In this document: positions 26,090 through 34,805 of the stretch, in pieces
Layout: every line of letters starts with the position of its first letter
Position numbering within the stretch: position 1 is the stretch's first letter
Source of the DNA: Tsukamurella pseudospumae
GTDB taxonomy: Bacteria > Actinomycetota > Actinomycetes > Mycobacteriales > Mycobacteriaceae
Length of the DNA stretch: 64,000 bases
Direction of reading: 5' to 3'
Assembly (NCBI RefSeq): GCF_001575205.1
Contig: NZ_LSRE01000050.1
Location: 434,001-498,000, forward strand
The notes under the pieces: generated by a model
Databases searched by the model: none
What the model saw: the letters and a program-made list of their open reading frames with translations, nothing else
Told to the model about the DNA's origin: nothing
Translations under genes and position numbers: made by a program

Positions 26090-27358
26090 CTACCGGAAGA
26101 GCCCGGCCCCCAGGAAGTCGTCGCCACCGCGCACACCGGGCACGGCGAAGAAGTAGCCGCCGCCGAAGGGGGTCACGTAGTCGGTGAGCGGCTCGTCGAT
26201 GAGGCGCTTCTGGACCGTCTCGAACTGCGCGTCGATGTCCTGTTGGAAGCAGATGAAGACGTGGCCGCACGCCATGTTGCCGTTCATGTCCAGGCCCAGG
26301 TCGTAGTTGTACGACCGGCGCACCAGGCGCTGCTTCTCCGTCTCCTCACCCTCGCGCGGGTTCGCCAGGCGGATGTGGGAATCGGTCGGAATGACGTTCC
26401 CGTCCGGGTCCTTCGAGTAGTCGGGGTCGTCGGTCTCCTGAGCACCGTCGAGCGGCGCTCCGGTGTCGCGACGACGTCCGAACATCCCCTCCTGCTCGGC
26501 GATCGAGACGCGGTCCCAGAACTCGACCATCATCCGGATCAGCCGCACCACCATGTAGGTGCCGCCCACGGTCCATGACGGCTCGCCGGCCTCGTTCTTC
26601 GGGGCGACCCAGATCAGCTCTTCCGCCTGGTTCCCCACCGGATTGGCCGTTCCGTCCTTGAAGCCCAGCAGGTTCCGCGACGATCCCTCCGGCCGCGGCG
26701 GGGCGCCGTAGCCCTGCATCTTCCACCGCAGCTGCATCGCGCCGCGGGTGTGCTTGGCGATGTCGCGCAGCGCGTGGTGCACGGTGTCGGGGTTGTTGGC
26801 GCACAGCTGCAGCACCAGGTCGCCGTGCATCTGCGCGGCGTCCGGCTGGTCGTTCGGGAACACCGTCATCGGCTTGAGCTTGCGCGGCTTACGCACGCTC
26901 AGCCCGAACCGGTCGTCGAACAGCGAGTCGCCCACGCCGAGCGTGATCGTCAGCCCGTCGGCCGGGACCACGGGGCCCAGAACCGCGCTGTCCGACGGCG
27001 GCTTCCCCACACCGAGATCGGCGGGCGCGCCGCCCGCGGTGAGGAACCGCGCGCGATCGGTGATCGTGCGCAGCAACTGCTCGAGACCCGCTCGGTCCGC
27101 GGCGATCACGTCGAACGCCGCGACCATGAGCGATGCCTGCTTCGCCGACGGCGGCGGCGTCAGCACACCGGACTGGTGTCCCCCCTCGAAGGGGAAGGAC
27201 TCGGAGGGCGTCGGCGCTCCGTTCTCCCGGGACCGGGCGGCGTCGCTCCGAGCACCCCCGGCGAGGACGCCGCCGATCGCCGCCACACCGACAGCGCCGA
27301 CCGCCGTGCCCTGCAGGAACTTCCGGCGACCCGTGCCGGTGGTGTTCTCATCCGTCAT
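26090..27358 (-). CDS. efeB: Deferrochelatase/peroxidase EfeB (DyP-type, Tat-exported)
   Basis: A 422-residue heme peroxidase. The N-terminus has a twin-arginine signal (GRRKFLQ, R11-R12) and Ala/Gly-rich core. The DyP motif GFKDGTANP (about 240) supplies the distal Asp, and SHIRLANPR supplies the proximal heme His. EfeB works outside the membrane with EfeO and EfeU in iron uptake and oxidises Fe(II) or removes iron from heme. It starts 11 bases inside the efeUO gene on the same strand, so the two form an operon. Confidence 0.94.
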   Translation of the reverse strand: MTDENTTGTGRRKFLQGTAVGAVGVAAIGGVLAGGARSDAARSRENGAPTPSESFPFEGGHQSGVLTPPPSAKQASLMVAAFDVIAADRAGLEQLLRTITDRARFLTAGGAPADLGVGKPPSDSAVLGPVVPADGLTITLGVGDSLFDDRFGLSVRKPRKLKPMTVFPNDQPDAAQMHGDLVLQLCANNPDTVHHALRDIAKHTRGAMQLRWKMQGYGAPPRPEGSSRNLLGFKDGTANPVGNQAEELIWVAPKNEAGEPSWTVGGTYMVVRLIRMMVEFWDRVSIAEQEGMFGRRRDTGAPLDGAQETDDPDYSKDPDGNVIPTDSHIRLANPREGEETEKQRLVRRSYNYDLGLDMNGNMACGHVFICFQQDIDAQFETVQKRLIDEPLTDYVTPFGGGYFFAVPGVRGGDDFLGAGLFR

Positions 27359-29387
27359 GCTTGGGGACCTCCAGGAGGTTGGGCACGGCGGACAGGGTTT
27401 CGAGGGCCGCGCCGACGGTGCCGTTGATCTTCTGCCGCTGCGCGAGCGTGGGCGCATCGAGCGGCGGGTAGGTGCCGTCGGGCCGCTTCACGGCGTCGAG
27501 GGCCTTGACGATGTCGTCGAGCTGGCGGCGCGCTGTCGGCAGCAGGTCCGGGTCGCGGGGCGTGAGCAGCGGCTCCACGATCTGCAGAACCTTGCGGGTG
27601 GCGTCCACGTCCGCGGCGGTCGCGGCGTAGCCCGCATGCGCCCCCTGATCGCTGACGCCCGTCAGATGGTCGCGCAGCGCGTCCTCGAGGATCTCGTGGC
27701 CGCGGAGCGACAGCGTCGTGGAGTCCCCGGCGATGTCGTCGGTGCGCAGGTCCTTGCGGACCTTCGCGATCCCGTCGAGGGTCTTGTCGACCTGCGTCAC
27801 CAGGGCGGCCGACGGTTCGCCGGTGTACAGCCCGTACTCGATCCGCCGGATGCCGGAGAACTCCGGATCACGGACACCGTCGGCGAACCCGTCCGGCAGG
27901 CCTGCGACGGCCTTGCCCGCGTCGCCGAAGCTGTTGTACGAGGCGCCGACGCGCTCCCACGCCGTCATGGCGTCGAGCCAGGCGCGCTTCGCGCCCGCGG
28001 TGTCACCGCCGGTCAGCGCGCTCTTCACCCGGCCCAGGGCCTCCTCGACCGAGGGCAGCACCGCCAGCACGTAGTCCTGGTACTTCACGTTCACGCCGTC
28101 GAGATCGTCCTTGGTCACCCGGGAGACGGCCTTCGGGGTGTCCCCCGAGCCGCCGGTCACGGTGAACTGCGCGGAGCGCGTGGCCTTCTGGCCCGCGAGG
28201 TAGCAGACGAACTGGTAGCCGCCGTTGCCGAGCGTCGCCGACAGGTCGGCGGTGGTAGCGGGGCCGAGCGTCTCGATCTCGCCGACCACGGCGTCCCCAC
28301 TGTCGACGAGGGTGATCTCGCCGGACTTGCCGGACTTGTTCGTGACGGTGATCCGCTGCAGGCCCGGGCCCGCGCCGGAGAAGCCCTTGGCGCAGTCCGC
28401 AGCAGTGACGGTGACCGAACCCGCCGCCGGGGGCTTGGCCGGCAGGAGGGCGATGATCAGGCCCGCGACGAGCAGCGGCACCAGCACCACCACGGCCGCG
28501 ACGGGCAGCGTGCGACGACCCGCGAGCCGAGCGGCCCACGCCTCGAAGCGGCCCTTGTCGTGCGCACCGGCGACGGGCGCCGGCGGCTTGGTACCGAGGA
28601 ACAGCCCCAGCACGATCACCACGTACGCGATCCACGCGACGACCTGCAGCACCGTCATCTTGGGCGCCAGGTTGGTGACGCCGCTGATCAGCGCCACCCA
28701 CCACGAGTCCGGGCTGATGGTGCCGCTGAGGTCGAAGGCGAGCCAGGTGCGGCCCGGGAGCACGCCGCCGTTCTGCAGGTCGCCGAGGCCGTACGCGAGC
28801 ACGCCCGCCGCCACCACGATGAGCAGCACCGCGGTGTAGCGGAAGAACTTGCCCAGGTCGAGCCGGACGGCCTGCCGGTAGAGCAGAACGCAGATCCCGA
28901 AGGCGACCAGCAGACCGACCGCCGCGCCGATCGCGGGCGCGACCGCATCGCCCGAGGCCCGCGCCGCGGTCCACAGGAACAGCGTGGTCTCGAGGCCCTC
29001 GCGCGCGACCGCGAAGAACGCCGTGAGCACCAACGCGCCCGCGCCGAGCGCCAGCGCCGTCTCGACATCGCCGCGCAGGCTCTTCGACAGCGACGCGGCC
29101 GTGCGGCGCATCCAGAAGATCATGATCGTCACGAGGATCACCGCGAGCACGCTCAGCGTGCCCGCGACCACCTCGCGCGCCGTGGCCGACAGCTCCGACG
29201 TCGTGAACGTCAGCACAGCGCCGAAGCTCACCGACAACGAAGCCGCGCCCAGCGCGCCCAACCACACCGGTACCCGCGAACCGCCCGATTTCTTCACAGC
29301 GGCCAGCAGGATGCTCACTATCAGTCCCGCCTCGAGGCCTTCACGCAGGCCGATGAGGAAGTTCGGGACGGCATCACCCCAGATCAT
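27348..29387 (-). CDS. efeUO: Fused iron permease EfeU and periplasmic EfeO
   Basis: A 679-residue fusion. Residues 1 to about 265 are an FTR1-type ferric permease with seven helices and two REGLE motifs (about 15-19 and 130-134) that bind iron in the membrane. An eighth helix (about 295-320) leads to an external cupredoxin-like domain (about 325-410, ADCAKGF) and an M75 imelysin domain (about 420-675) with HEILED as the HxxE metal site. In most species EfeU and EfeO are separate. I chose ATG 29387; the GTG at 29405 lies within a candidate iron box. Confidence 0.9.
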   Translation of the reverse strand: MIWGDAVPNFLIGLREGLEAGLIVSILLAAVKKSGGSRVPVWLGALGAASLSVSFGAVLTFTTSELSATAREVVAGTLSVLAVILVTIMIFWMRRTAASLSKSLRGDVETALALGAGALVLTAFFAVAREGLETTLFLWTAARASGDAVAPAIGAAVGLLVAFGICVLLYRQAVRLDLGKFFRYTAVLLIVVAAGVLAYGLGDLQNGGVLPGRTWLAFDLSGTISPDSWWVALISGVTNLAPKMTVLQVVAWIAYVVIVLGLFLGTKPPAPVAGAHDKGRFEAWAARLAGRRTLPVAAVVVLVPLLVAGLIIALLPAKPPAAGSVTVTAADCAKGFSGAGPGLQRITVTNKSGKSGEITLVDSGDAVVGEIETLGPATTADLSATLGNGGYQFVCYLAGQKATRSAQFTVTGGSGDTPKAVSRVTKDDLDGVNVKYQDYVLAVLPSVEEALGRVKSALTGGDTAGAKRAWLDAMTAWERVGASYNSFGDAGKAVAGLPDGFADGVRDPEFSGIRRIEYGLYTGEPSAALVTQVDKTLDGIAKVRKDLRTDDIAGDSTTLSLRGHEILEDALRDHLTGVSDQGAHAGYAATAADVDATRKVLQIVEPLLTPRDPDLLPTARRQLDDIVKALDAVKRPDGTYPPLDAPTLAQRQKINGTVGAALETLSAVPNLLEVPKHDG

Positions 29388-29392
29388 CCCTA

Positions 29393-29411
29393 GAAGGTAA
29401 GGCACGCCTAC
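29393..29411 (-). promoter_or_regulatory. Candidate iron box (IdeR/DtxR type)
   Basis: GAAGGTAAGGCACGCCTAC (written on +) matches the 19-base IdeR consensus at 12 positions, including AGGT, AGGC and CCTA. It lies directly upstream of efeUO, whose relatives are iron-repressed. Moderate match only. Confidence 0.45.
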
Positions 29412-29452
29412 CGCTCGTCACACAGCGATGCCTACCCTTCGGGCGATTTCGG

Positions 29453-30328
29453 CTATTTCAGGAGCTTCGACATCCGACGATCCGCCAGGATCTTCCCGCC
29501 CGTCTGGCAGGTCGCGCAGTACTGGAAGGAGCGGTCCGCGAACGAGACCTCACGCACCGTATCGCCGCAGACGGGGCAGGGGCCGCCGGTGCGGGCGTGC
29601 ACGCTCATCCCCGAGCGCTTCTCCGCCTTGAGGGTGGCGACGTGCTGCCCGACGGATCGGGCCACGGCATCGTCGAGCTCCGAACGCATCGCGGCGTACA
29701 GGGCGTCCGCCTGCTGCGTGTCCAGCGATTTCGCCGCGGCGAAGGGCGACAGCTTCGCAGTGTGGAGGATCTCATCCGAGTACGCGTTGCCGATCCCCGC
29801 GATCGTCCGCTGGTCCCGCAGCAACGTCTTGAGCTGCGCGCGCGAACCCGCGAGGATCGCGCCGAACTCGTCGCGGGTGACGGCCAACGCGTCCGGGCCC
29901 AGGGTCGCGACCATCTCGATCTCCTGCGGATCGTGCACGATCCACACCGCGAGCCGCTTCTGCGTGCCCGCCTCCGTGAGGTCGAAGCCCTCCCCCTCGG
30001 GCCCGACGTGCACCCGCAGCGCGATCGGCGACTTGCCTCCGGGTTTGAGCGGGGTCGGCGAGAGCTTGTCGGACCAGCGCAACCACCCCGCCCGCGAGAG
30101 GTGCACCACGAGGGAGAGCCGCTCACCGTCGGGCTTCTCGCCATCGAGGATGAAGTACTTGCCGATCCGGCGAGTGCCGGTGACGGTGGCGCCGACCAGG
30201 TCGTGCGGGCCCGGCGCGTAGGTCTTGAGCACGGACAGTGCGGCCACATCGACCCGCCGGACCTGCGTGCCGACGGCCTTGGCGCCCACGTAGTCCGCGA
30301 TCGCGGTGATCTCGGGAAGCTCCGGCAT
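29453..30328 (-). CDS. Fpg/Nei-family DNA glycosylase/AP lyase
   Basis: A 291-residue protein starting MPELPE, where Pro2 is the nucleophile and Glu3 the acid. The H2TH region holds GIGNAYSDEILH, and the C-terminal zinc finger has CPVC and YCATC. It matches Rv0944-type proteins, which are less well studied than MutM itself. The enzyme family removes oxidised bases from DNA and cuts the strand. Residue choices at the substrate loop were not compared. Confidence 0.88.
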   Translation of the reverse strand: MPELPEITAIADYVGAKAVGTQVRRVDVAALSVLKTYAPGPHDLVGATVTGTRRIGKYFILDGEKPDGERLSLVVHLSRAGWLRWSDKLSPTPLKPGGKSPIALRVHVGPEGEGFDLTEAGTQKRLAVWIVHDPQEIEMVATLGPDALAVTRDEFGAILAGSRAQLKTLLRDQRTIAGIGNAYSDEILHTAKLSPFAAAKSLDTQQADALYAAMRSELDDAVARSVGQHVATLKAEKRSGMSVHARTGGPCPVCGDTVREVSFADRSFQYCATCQTGGKILADRRMSKLLK

Positions 30329-30350
30329 ACTGCCACTCTAGGGTGGGGGT

Positions 30351-31103
30351 ATGACCTTCTTCGGGCGTTCCGACCGCGGCGACCTGTCCGACATCGACCT
30401 CGCGGCCGAGATCGCCGACGGTGCCGGGCGCATCCTGCAGGCCATCCGGCACGGGTCGTTGCTGGACGACGGGGTGCTCGGGGACACGGGCGACCGGCTC
30501 GCGCAGGCCTGGATCGCGCGGGTGCTGCAGCGGTACCGGCCGCACGACGCCGTGCTCTCGGAGGAGGCGCCCGATTCGACCGAGCGGCTCTCCGCCGAGC
30601 GGGTGTGGGTGATCGACCCGCTCGACGGGACCCGCGACTACGCCGCGCACCGCCCGGACTACGCCGTGCACGTCGCGCTGACGCAGGGCGGGCAGCCGGT
30701 GCAGAGCGCCGTCTCGCTGCCCGCGATGGGACAGGTCTTCCGCTCCGACACCGTGGTCCCGCCCACCGGGTCACTGACCGGCAACCTCGCGCTGTCGCGC
30801 AGTCGTGCGACGCCCGGCATGTTCCGGGTGGCCGAATCGCTGGACCTGCATCCGGTCTCGCTCGGCTCCGCCGGGGTGAAGACGATGGCCGTCGTCACCG
30901 GACAGGTCGACGTGTATCTGCACGCCGGCGGCCAGTACGAGTGGGACTCGTGCGCGCCCGTCGGGGTCGCGCGGGCCGCGGGCCTGCACTGCTCGCGCCT
31001 CGACGGTTCCGAGCTCACCTACAACAATCCCGACCCCTACCTCCCCGACCTGGTGATCTGCCGGCCGGAGCTGGCGGAGAAGGTGCTCGCTGCGTTGAAC
31101 TGA
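30351..31103 (+). CDS. cysQ: 3'(2'),5'-bisphosphate nucleotidase / inositol phosphatase
   Basis: A 250-residue Mg2+-dependent, Li+-sensitive phosphatase. Metal ligands are SEEAP (E71, E72) and DPLDGT (D89, D92), with WDSCAPVG near the C-terminus. M. tuberculosis CysQ removes PAP, the inhibitory by-product of sulfotransferases, and so supports the Stf0-CysD-CysNC operon 20 kb upstream. Some family members prefer inositol phosphate or fructose bisphosphate. Confidence 0.88.
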   Translation: MTFFGRSDRGDLSDIDLAAEIADGAGRILQAIRHGSLLDDGVLGDTGDRLAQAWIARVLQRYRPHDAVLSEEAPDSTERLSAERVWVIDPLDGTRDYAAHRPDYAVHVALTQGGQPVQSAVSLPAMGQVFRSDTVVPPTGSLTGNLALSRSRATPGMFRVAESLDLHPVSLGSAGVKTMAVVTGQVDVYLHAGGQYEWDSCAPVGVARAAGLHCSRLDGSELTYNNPDPYLPDLVICRPELAEKVLAALN

Positions 31104-31181
31104 ACGCCCGGCCGCCGGTCGGCGACTGGGCCGCGCGCCCCGCGCCGCGCGCCGGCAGGGAACGTCCAGACTCGATCGCGG

Positions 31182-31613
31182 CTATGAAATCGTGACCGCC
31201 AGTGACACATCGGACGCCGCATGTGTCCCCGCGCGCCGGTCATCCCGACGTGCGCGGCGGGTGCCCTCGAACAACAACCCCGATGCGGCCGCCATGATCG
31301 GCCACGGCGTGCGGGTCAGGACGACTGCGCACTGCGCCGTCCACGCCGCGAGCACCCCGGCGAGTAGGTACGACGGTGCCTCGCCGCGGCGGTCGAGCCG
31401 GAGGACGAGCGCGCCGAGCAGCGCCATCGGCACCCCGAAGCTGTTGAGCGAGAACCAGTACGCGCTGCTCGCAGGTTCCGGCGCGCCCAGTTCCACGTTC
31501 CGGATTCCGCCGCCGACCCACGTGCGGGCGTGAGCGCGCCCCTTGAAGCCGAGAGCGAGCACCGTGTGCGCCACCCCGAACACCACGATCAACCGACCGG
31601 CCCACCTGATCAT
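31182..31613 (-). CDS. Small four-helix membrane protein under TetR control
   Basis: A 143-residue protein with four hydrophobic segments and a basic tail (RRARRDDRRAG). The pattern FGVAHTVLAL and WFSLNSFGVPMALLGALVL fits a DUF6463-like family of unknown role; recognition is from memory. It begins 14 bases from a perfect palindrome (31627-31648) and is divergent from a TetR gene, so it is probably the target of that repressor. Confidence 0.7.
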   Translation of the reverse strand: MIRWAGRLIVVFGVAHTVLALGFKGRAHARTWVGGGIRNVELGAPEPASSAYWFSLNSFGVPMALLGALVLRLDRRGEAPSYLLAGVLAAWTAQCAVVLTRTPWPIMAAASGLLFEGTRRARRDDRRAGTHAASDVSLAVTIS

Positions 31614-31626
31614 CGAATCCTCCCGA

Positions 31627-31648
31627 GGTTATACGAATACGTATAACC
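31627..31648. promoter_or_regulatory. TetR operator palindrome
   Basis: GGTTATACG and its exact complement CGTATAACC flank AATA. It sits between the divergent membrane-protein (start 31613) and TetR (start 31707) genes, where both promoters must lie. Confidence 0.85.
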
Positions 31649-31706
31649 CCAGGATGACACGTTGTACGCCACCGCACAATAGGATCGAGGGGACGAGAGG
31701 AGCGCA

Positions 31707-32258
31707 ATGGGCGCCTTGCGCACGCCACGCGAGAAATGGGTCGAGGCCGGGCTTGCGGCGCTGGCCGCGGGCGGGGTCGACGCCGTGCGCGTCGAGACGC
31801 TCGCCACGTCGCTCGGCGTCACCAAGGGCGGCTTCTACGGATACTTCGCCGACCGCGACGCCCTCCTGTCCGCGATGCTCGACACGTGGGAGGAGGAGAC
31901 CGTCGACGCGGTGATCCGGCAGTCGGCGGACGCCACCGAGAACGCGCTCGATCAGGTGCGCGTCGCCGGGCGCCTCACCTTCTCGGAACGCCTCCTGCCC
32001 ATCGACCTGGCGGTCCGCGACTGGGCGAGACGCGACGACACCGTGGCCGCCCGGCTGCGCCGCGTCGACAATGCCCGGATGCAGCTGCTGCGGGAGGCGA
32101 TCGGCCTGGTCTGCGACGACCCTGAGGAGATCGAGGCGCGCGCCTTCCTCGCCTTCTCCGCGGCGATCAGTAGCAGTCTGCTCGCGGCGGATCACCCGGG
32201 AATGACACGCGCGCAGGTCGCGCGGCGCGCGGGCGACCTGCTCTTCACCGAACGCTGA
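31707..32258 (+). CDS. TetR-family regulator
   Basis: A 183-residue repressor with HTH VRVETLATSLGVTKGGFYGYFADRDAL (shown in part: SLGVTKGGFYGYF, about 36-48). The ligand domain is short and helical. It faces the divergent small membrane gene across a perfect operator. Its stop is directly adjacent to the end of the convergent cobF gene (no spacer). Confidence 0.88.
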   Translation: MGALRTPREKWVEAGLAALAAGGVDAVRVETLATSLGVTKGGFYGYFADRDALLSAMLDTWEEETVDAVIRQSADATENALDQVRVAGRLTFSERLLPIDLAVRDWARRDDTVAARLRRVDNARMQLLREAIGLVCDDPEEIEARAFLAFSAAISSSLLAADHPGMTRAQVARRAGDLLFTER

Positions 32259-33017
32259 TCAGGGGCGGCGGAGGAGGTAGACGTCCATGATCCAGCCGTG
32301 CTTCTCCCGGGCCTCGGCGCGGGTGCGGGCGATGAGCTCCCCCACTTCGCCCACGGCACCGTCGAGGAGGATCTCGTCGGGCGTGCCGAGGTAGGCGCCC
32401 CAGTACACGTGGTCGTCGGGCCGGGCGGTCTCGCGGAAGGTGCAGTCCGCGTCGAGCATGACCACGGTGTTGCGGCCGTCGTCCTCGTGCAGGCGTCGGC
32501 CGGTGGTGATGTGGATCGGCTCGCCCACCCGGTTGAGCAGGATCGCGTGCGCCGCGGTGAGCGCCTGCACGCTGGTGATGCCGGGAATCACCTTCGGCGC
32601 CAACGGGATCACCGCAGAAACCCGGTCGAGAACCCGCAGCGTCGAGTCGTACAGCGACGGGTCGCCCCACACCAGGAAGCCCGCCGAACCTCCCTCCGGG
32701 ACGTGCTCGACGATCGCGGCCGCCAGCGCCGCGGCGCGCGCGTCGTGCCAGGAAGAGACGTTCGCGGCGTAGGCACCGTCGGGCTGGGACGCGCCGTGCT
32801 CGGCGGACCGATCCCGGGGCGGATCGGGCACCAGGACCACCCGGACGCCCGGAGCGTGCCGATCGACCAGCGCCTGGCGCATCGCGGTCAGTGAGGATGC
32901 GGTCGCCTTCTCGAGCACGAACAGCGCGTCGGCGGCGCGCATCGCGTCGACGGCGCCCAGCGTCACATGCGACGGATCGCCGGCGCCGATGCCGATGACC
33001 AGTGCGGTGCGGCTCAA
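32259..33017 (-). CDS. cobF: Precorrin-6A synthase (deacetylating)
   Basis: A 252-residue SAM-dependent methyltransferase of the precorrin family: VIGIGAGDPSHVTL at the N-terminus, LVWGDPSLYDSTLR and VIPGITSVQALTA. CobF methylates C1 of precorrin-5 and releases the acetyl group in aerobic cobalamin synthesis. No other cob gene is nearby. The TTG start overlaps the stop of the upstream TetR gene (TTGA, 33014-33017), so both are translated from one message. Confidence 0.9.
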   Translation of the reverse strand: MSRTALVIGIGAGDPSHVTLGAVDAMRAADALFVLEKATASSLTAMRQALVDRHAPGVRVVLVPDPPRDRSAEHGASQPDGAYAANVSSWHDARAAALAAAIVEHVPEGGSAGFLVWGDPSLYDSTLRVLDRVSAVIPLAPKVIPGITSVQALTAAHAILLNRVGEPIHITTGRRLHEDDGRNTVVMLDADCTFRETARPDDHVYWGAYLGTPDEILLDGAVGEVGELIARTRAEAREKHGWIMDVYLLRRP

Positions 33018-33637
33018 GCGATCGGCTCGCTGTACATGTTCAGGGTCGCGGTGAGCAGGTCGATCCGGTTCTGCTTGAGCGTCTCGCTGGTCGGGTCGAT
33101 GACGCAGTACGACGCGGTGCCCTCGTGCACGGCGAGCAGCGCGTAGCCCAGCGCCTCCGGCGCGGTCACCCGACGGCCGGCGGCCTCGAGGACGTGCATC
33201 ACCGTCGGAATCATGTTGGCCAGCAGCATCTGCTGCGCGTCGCGGACCGTCTGATTGAGCTCGGGGGTGCGGGTGCACAGCGCCACGAAGTCGGCGTTGA
33301 CCCGCTGCCAGCGCTCGTTGACGGGGATCGCGCGCACGGCCATCTCGATGAGCTTGCCGTAGTCGGCGCCCTGCACCGTGTAGGTGTCGACGACCTTCGC
33401 CATGATGTCCATGATCCACTGCACGTGGAACCGCCAGACCTCGATGAACAGCTCCTCGAGGCTGGTGAAGTTCGAGTAGAACGCGCCCCGCGTGAAGCCG
33501 GCCGCCTCGCACACCATCTTCACGGTCGTCGAGCCGTAGCCGTGCTGCGCGAACACCATGTACGCCGCCCGGATCAGCCGCCGACGGGTCTTCGCGCGCC
33601 CCTTCGGGTCGTCCGTCTGCTGCAGCGCCGCGGTCAT
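33014..33637 (-). CDS. TetR-family regulator
   Basis: A 207-residue regulator with HTH segment KMVCEAAGFTRGAFYSNFTS (about 44-63) and a long C-terminal ligand domain. It is co-transcribed with cobF. An imperfect palindrome TACCCGTCGGTA lies about 50 bases upstream of its start and could be its operator. Whether it controls cobalamin synthesis is unknown. Confidence 0.85.
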   Translation of the reverse strand: MTAALQQTDDPKGRAKTRRRLIRAAYMVFAQHGYGSTTVKMVCEAAGFTRGAFYSNFTSLEELFIEVWRFHVQWIMDIMAKVVDTYTVQGADYGKLIEMAVRAIPVNERWQRVNADFVALCTRTPELNQTVRDAQQMLLANMIPTVMHVLEAAGRRVTAPEALGYALLAVHEGTASYCVIDPTSETLKQNRIDLLTATLNMYSEPIA

Positions 33638-33781
33638 CCGATCGCCCAGATGGGACAGATTGCGCGTGGCTGTGTCATCGGCTCAGTGTACCCGTCGGTA
33701 GCCATCGATTCAGCCGGACTTTAAGCGGTCGCCAACCGCTGCCGCCTAGCGTCGTTGACGACCCGCCCGAGGAGGCCCGCA

Positions 33782-34774
33782 ATGCCCGATTCCACGCCCG
33801 CTCCGCAGCGAACCGGCACCCTGCCGCGCATCGCCGGGCTCGTGCTCACCGCTGCCGGCGCCGCCGGCCTCGTCGCGTCGGCGTTCCTGACCTGGTTCAC
33901 CGTGACCGCGAAGCTCCCCACGATCACGCAGCTGCCCGACCTCCCGGCGGAGGTCCGCGCCGAGGTGACGGGCGTCGGCGCGGTGACGATGCCGTCGGTC
34001 GGGGGGCGGGACGTCTCCTCGGTCGTGCCGGTTCACGCCGCATGGGCGGGCTGGTCCGTGATCGGTCTCGCGGTCGCGGCGCTGCTCCTCGCCGCCGTCG
34101 CGGCGTTCGGGCCGGTTCGGCTGCGGCGCCCGCTGGCCGCCGCCGCGGGCGCGTGCGGGCTCGCCGGACTCGGCGTCGGCGCCTACGCGCTCCTCGCGCC
34201 GATCGGCTCGCAGAAGGTCACCGTCGAGGGTTTGAGCCTGACCGTCGACACCTCCGCCGCCGTCGGGCCGTACATCGTGATCGCGGCAGCCGCGGTGGTC
34301 CTGCTCGGTGCCCTCGCGCTGCTCCTCGCCCGACGGTCCGCCCCTGCCGCGGCCCCGCTGCCGCCCGTCCCGGCGCCGCCCTTCGCGCCGACCGCGGCAC
34401 TGCCGCCGCAGGCGGCCCTGGCACCGTCGCACCGCCCGGTCCCGGACCCGAGCTGGGCCCGTCCCGTCGCCCCGCCGCCCCTCCCGGCACCCGCGCCGGT
34501 CCAGGCACCCGCACCCGCACCGGCACCAGCTCCGGCCGAGCAGCACAACACCGCGGTGGCGCCCGTGGCGCGGCGTCGGCCGCAGCCGGACTGGGACCGG
34601 AACTGGCCCGCCGGCGCCCCGCAACCTCAGAAGACCGGCCCGGCGGCACCGTCGGAGCAGCACACCGTCGTGGTCAAGCGGCCGCCGCGCCCCGTGAAGG
34701 TCTCGCCGAAGCCCGAGACCGAGGCCATTCCCCGCCGCGATCCGCGGTTCGACGGCCCGACCCAGCCGCTCTGA
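33782..34774 (+). CDS. Membrane protein with Pro/Ala-rich cytoplasmic tail
   Basis: A 330-residue protein with four hydrophobic segments (about 15-38, 85-110, 118-140, 163-185) and one external loop containing VGGRDVSSVVPVHA. Residues 190-330 are Pro/Ala-rich and end in basic blocks (VKRPPRPVKVSPK). GAGGAGG lies seven bases before ATG 33782. A Trp-containing outer loop (FLTWFTVTAKLP) recalls small Actinobacteria membrane proteins of unknown role. Confidence 0.7.
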   Translation: MPDSTPAPQRTGTLPRIAGLVLTAAGAAGLVASAFLTWFTVTAKLPTITQLPDLPAEVRAEVTGVGAVTMPSVGGRDVSSVVPVHAAWAGWSVIGLAVAALLLAAVAAFGPVRLRRPLAAAAGACGLAGLGVGAYALLAPIGSQKVTVEGLSLTVDTSAAVGPYIVIAAAAVVLLGALALLLARRSAPAAAPLPPVPAPPFAPTAALPPQAALAPSHRPVPDPSWARPVAPPPLPAPAPVQAPAPAPAPAPAEQHNTAVAPVARRRPQPDWDRNWPAGAPQPQKTGPAAPSEQHTVVVKRPPRPVKVSPKPETEAIPRRDPRFDGPTQPL

Positions 34775-34805
34775 CCCCAGGGGCACCGGGACGCGGAACG
34801 CCCCG

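Noticed and set aside
26748-29393. An 881-codon open frame antisense to efeB/efeUO
   Set aside because: Arg/His/Asp-rich shadow of the iron-uptake genes.
33014-33781. Cobalamin riboswitch upstream of cobF
   Set aside because: cobF is coupled directly to the TetR gene and I saw no B12-box-like structure in front of either.
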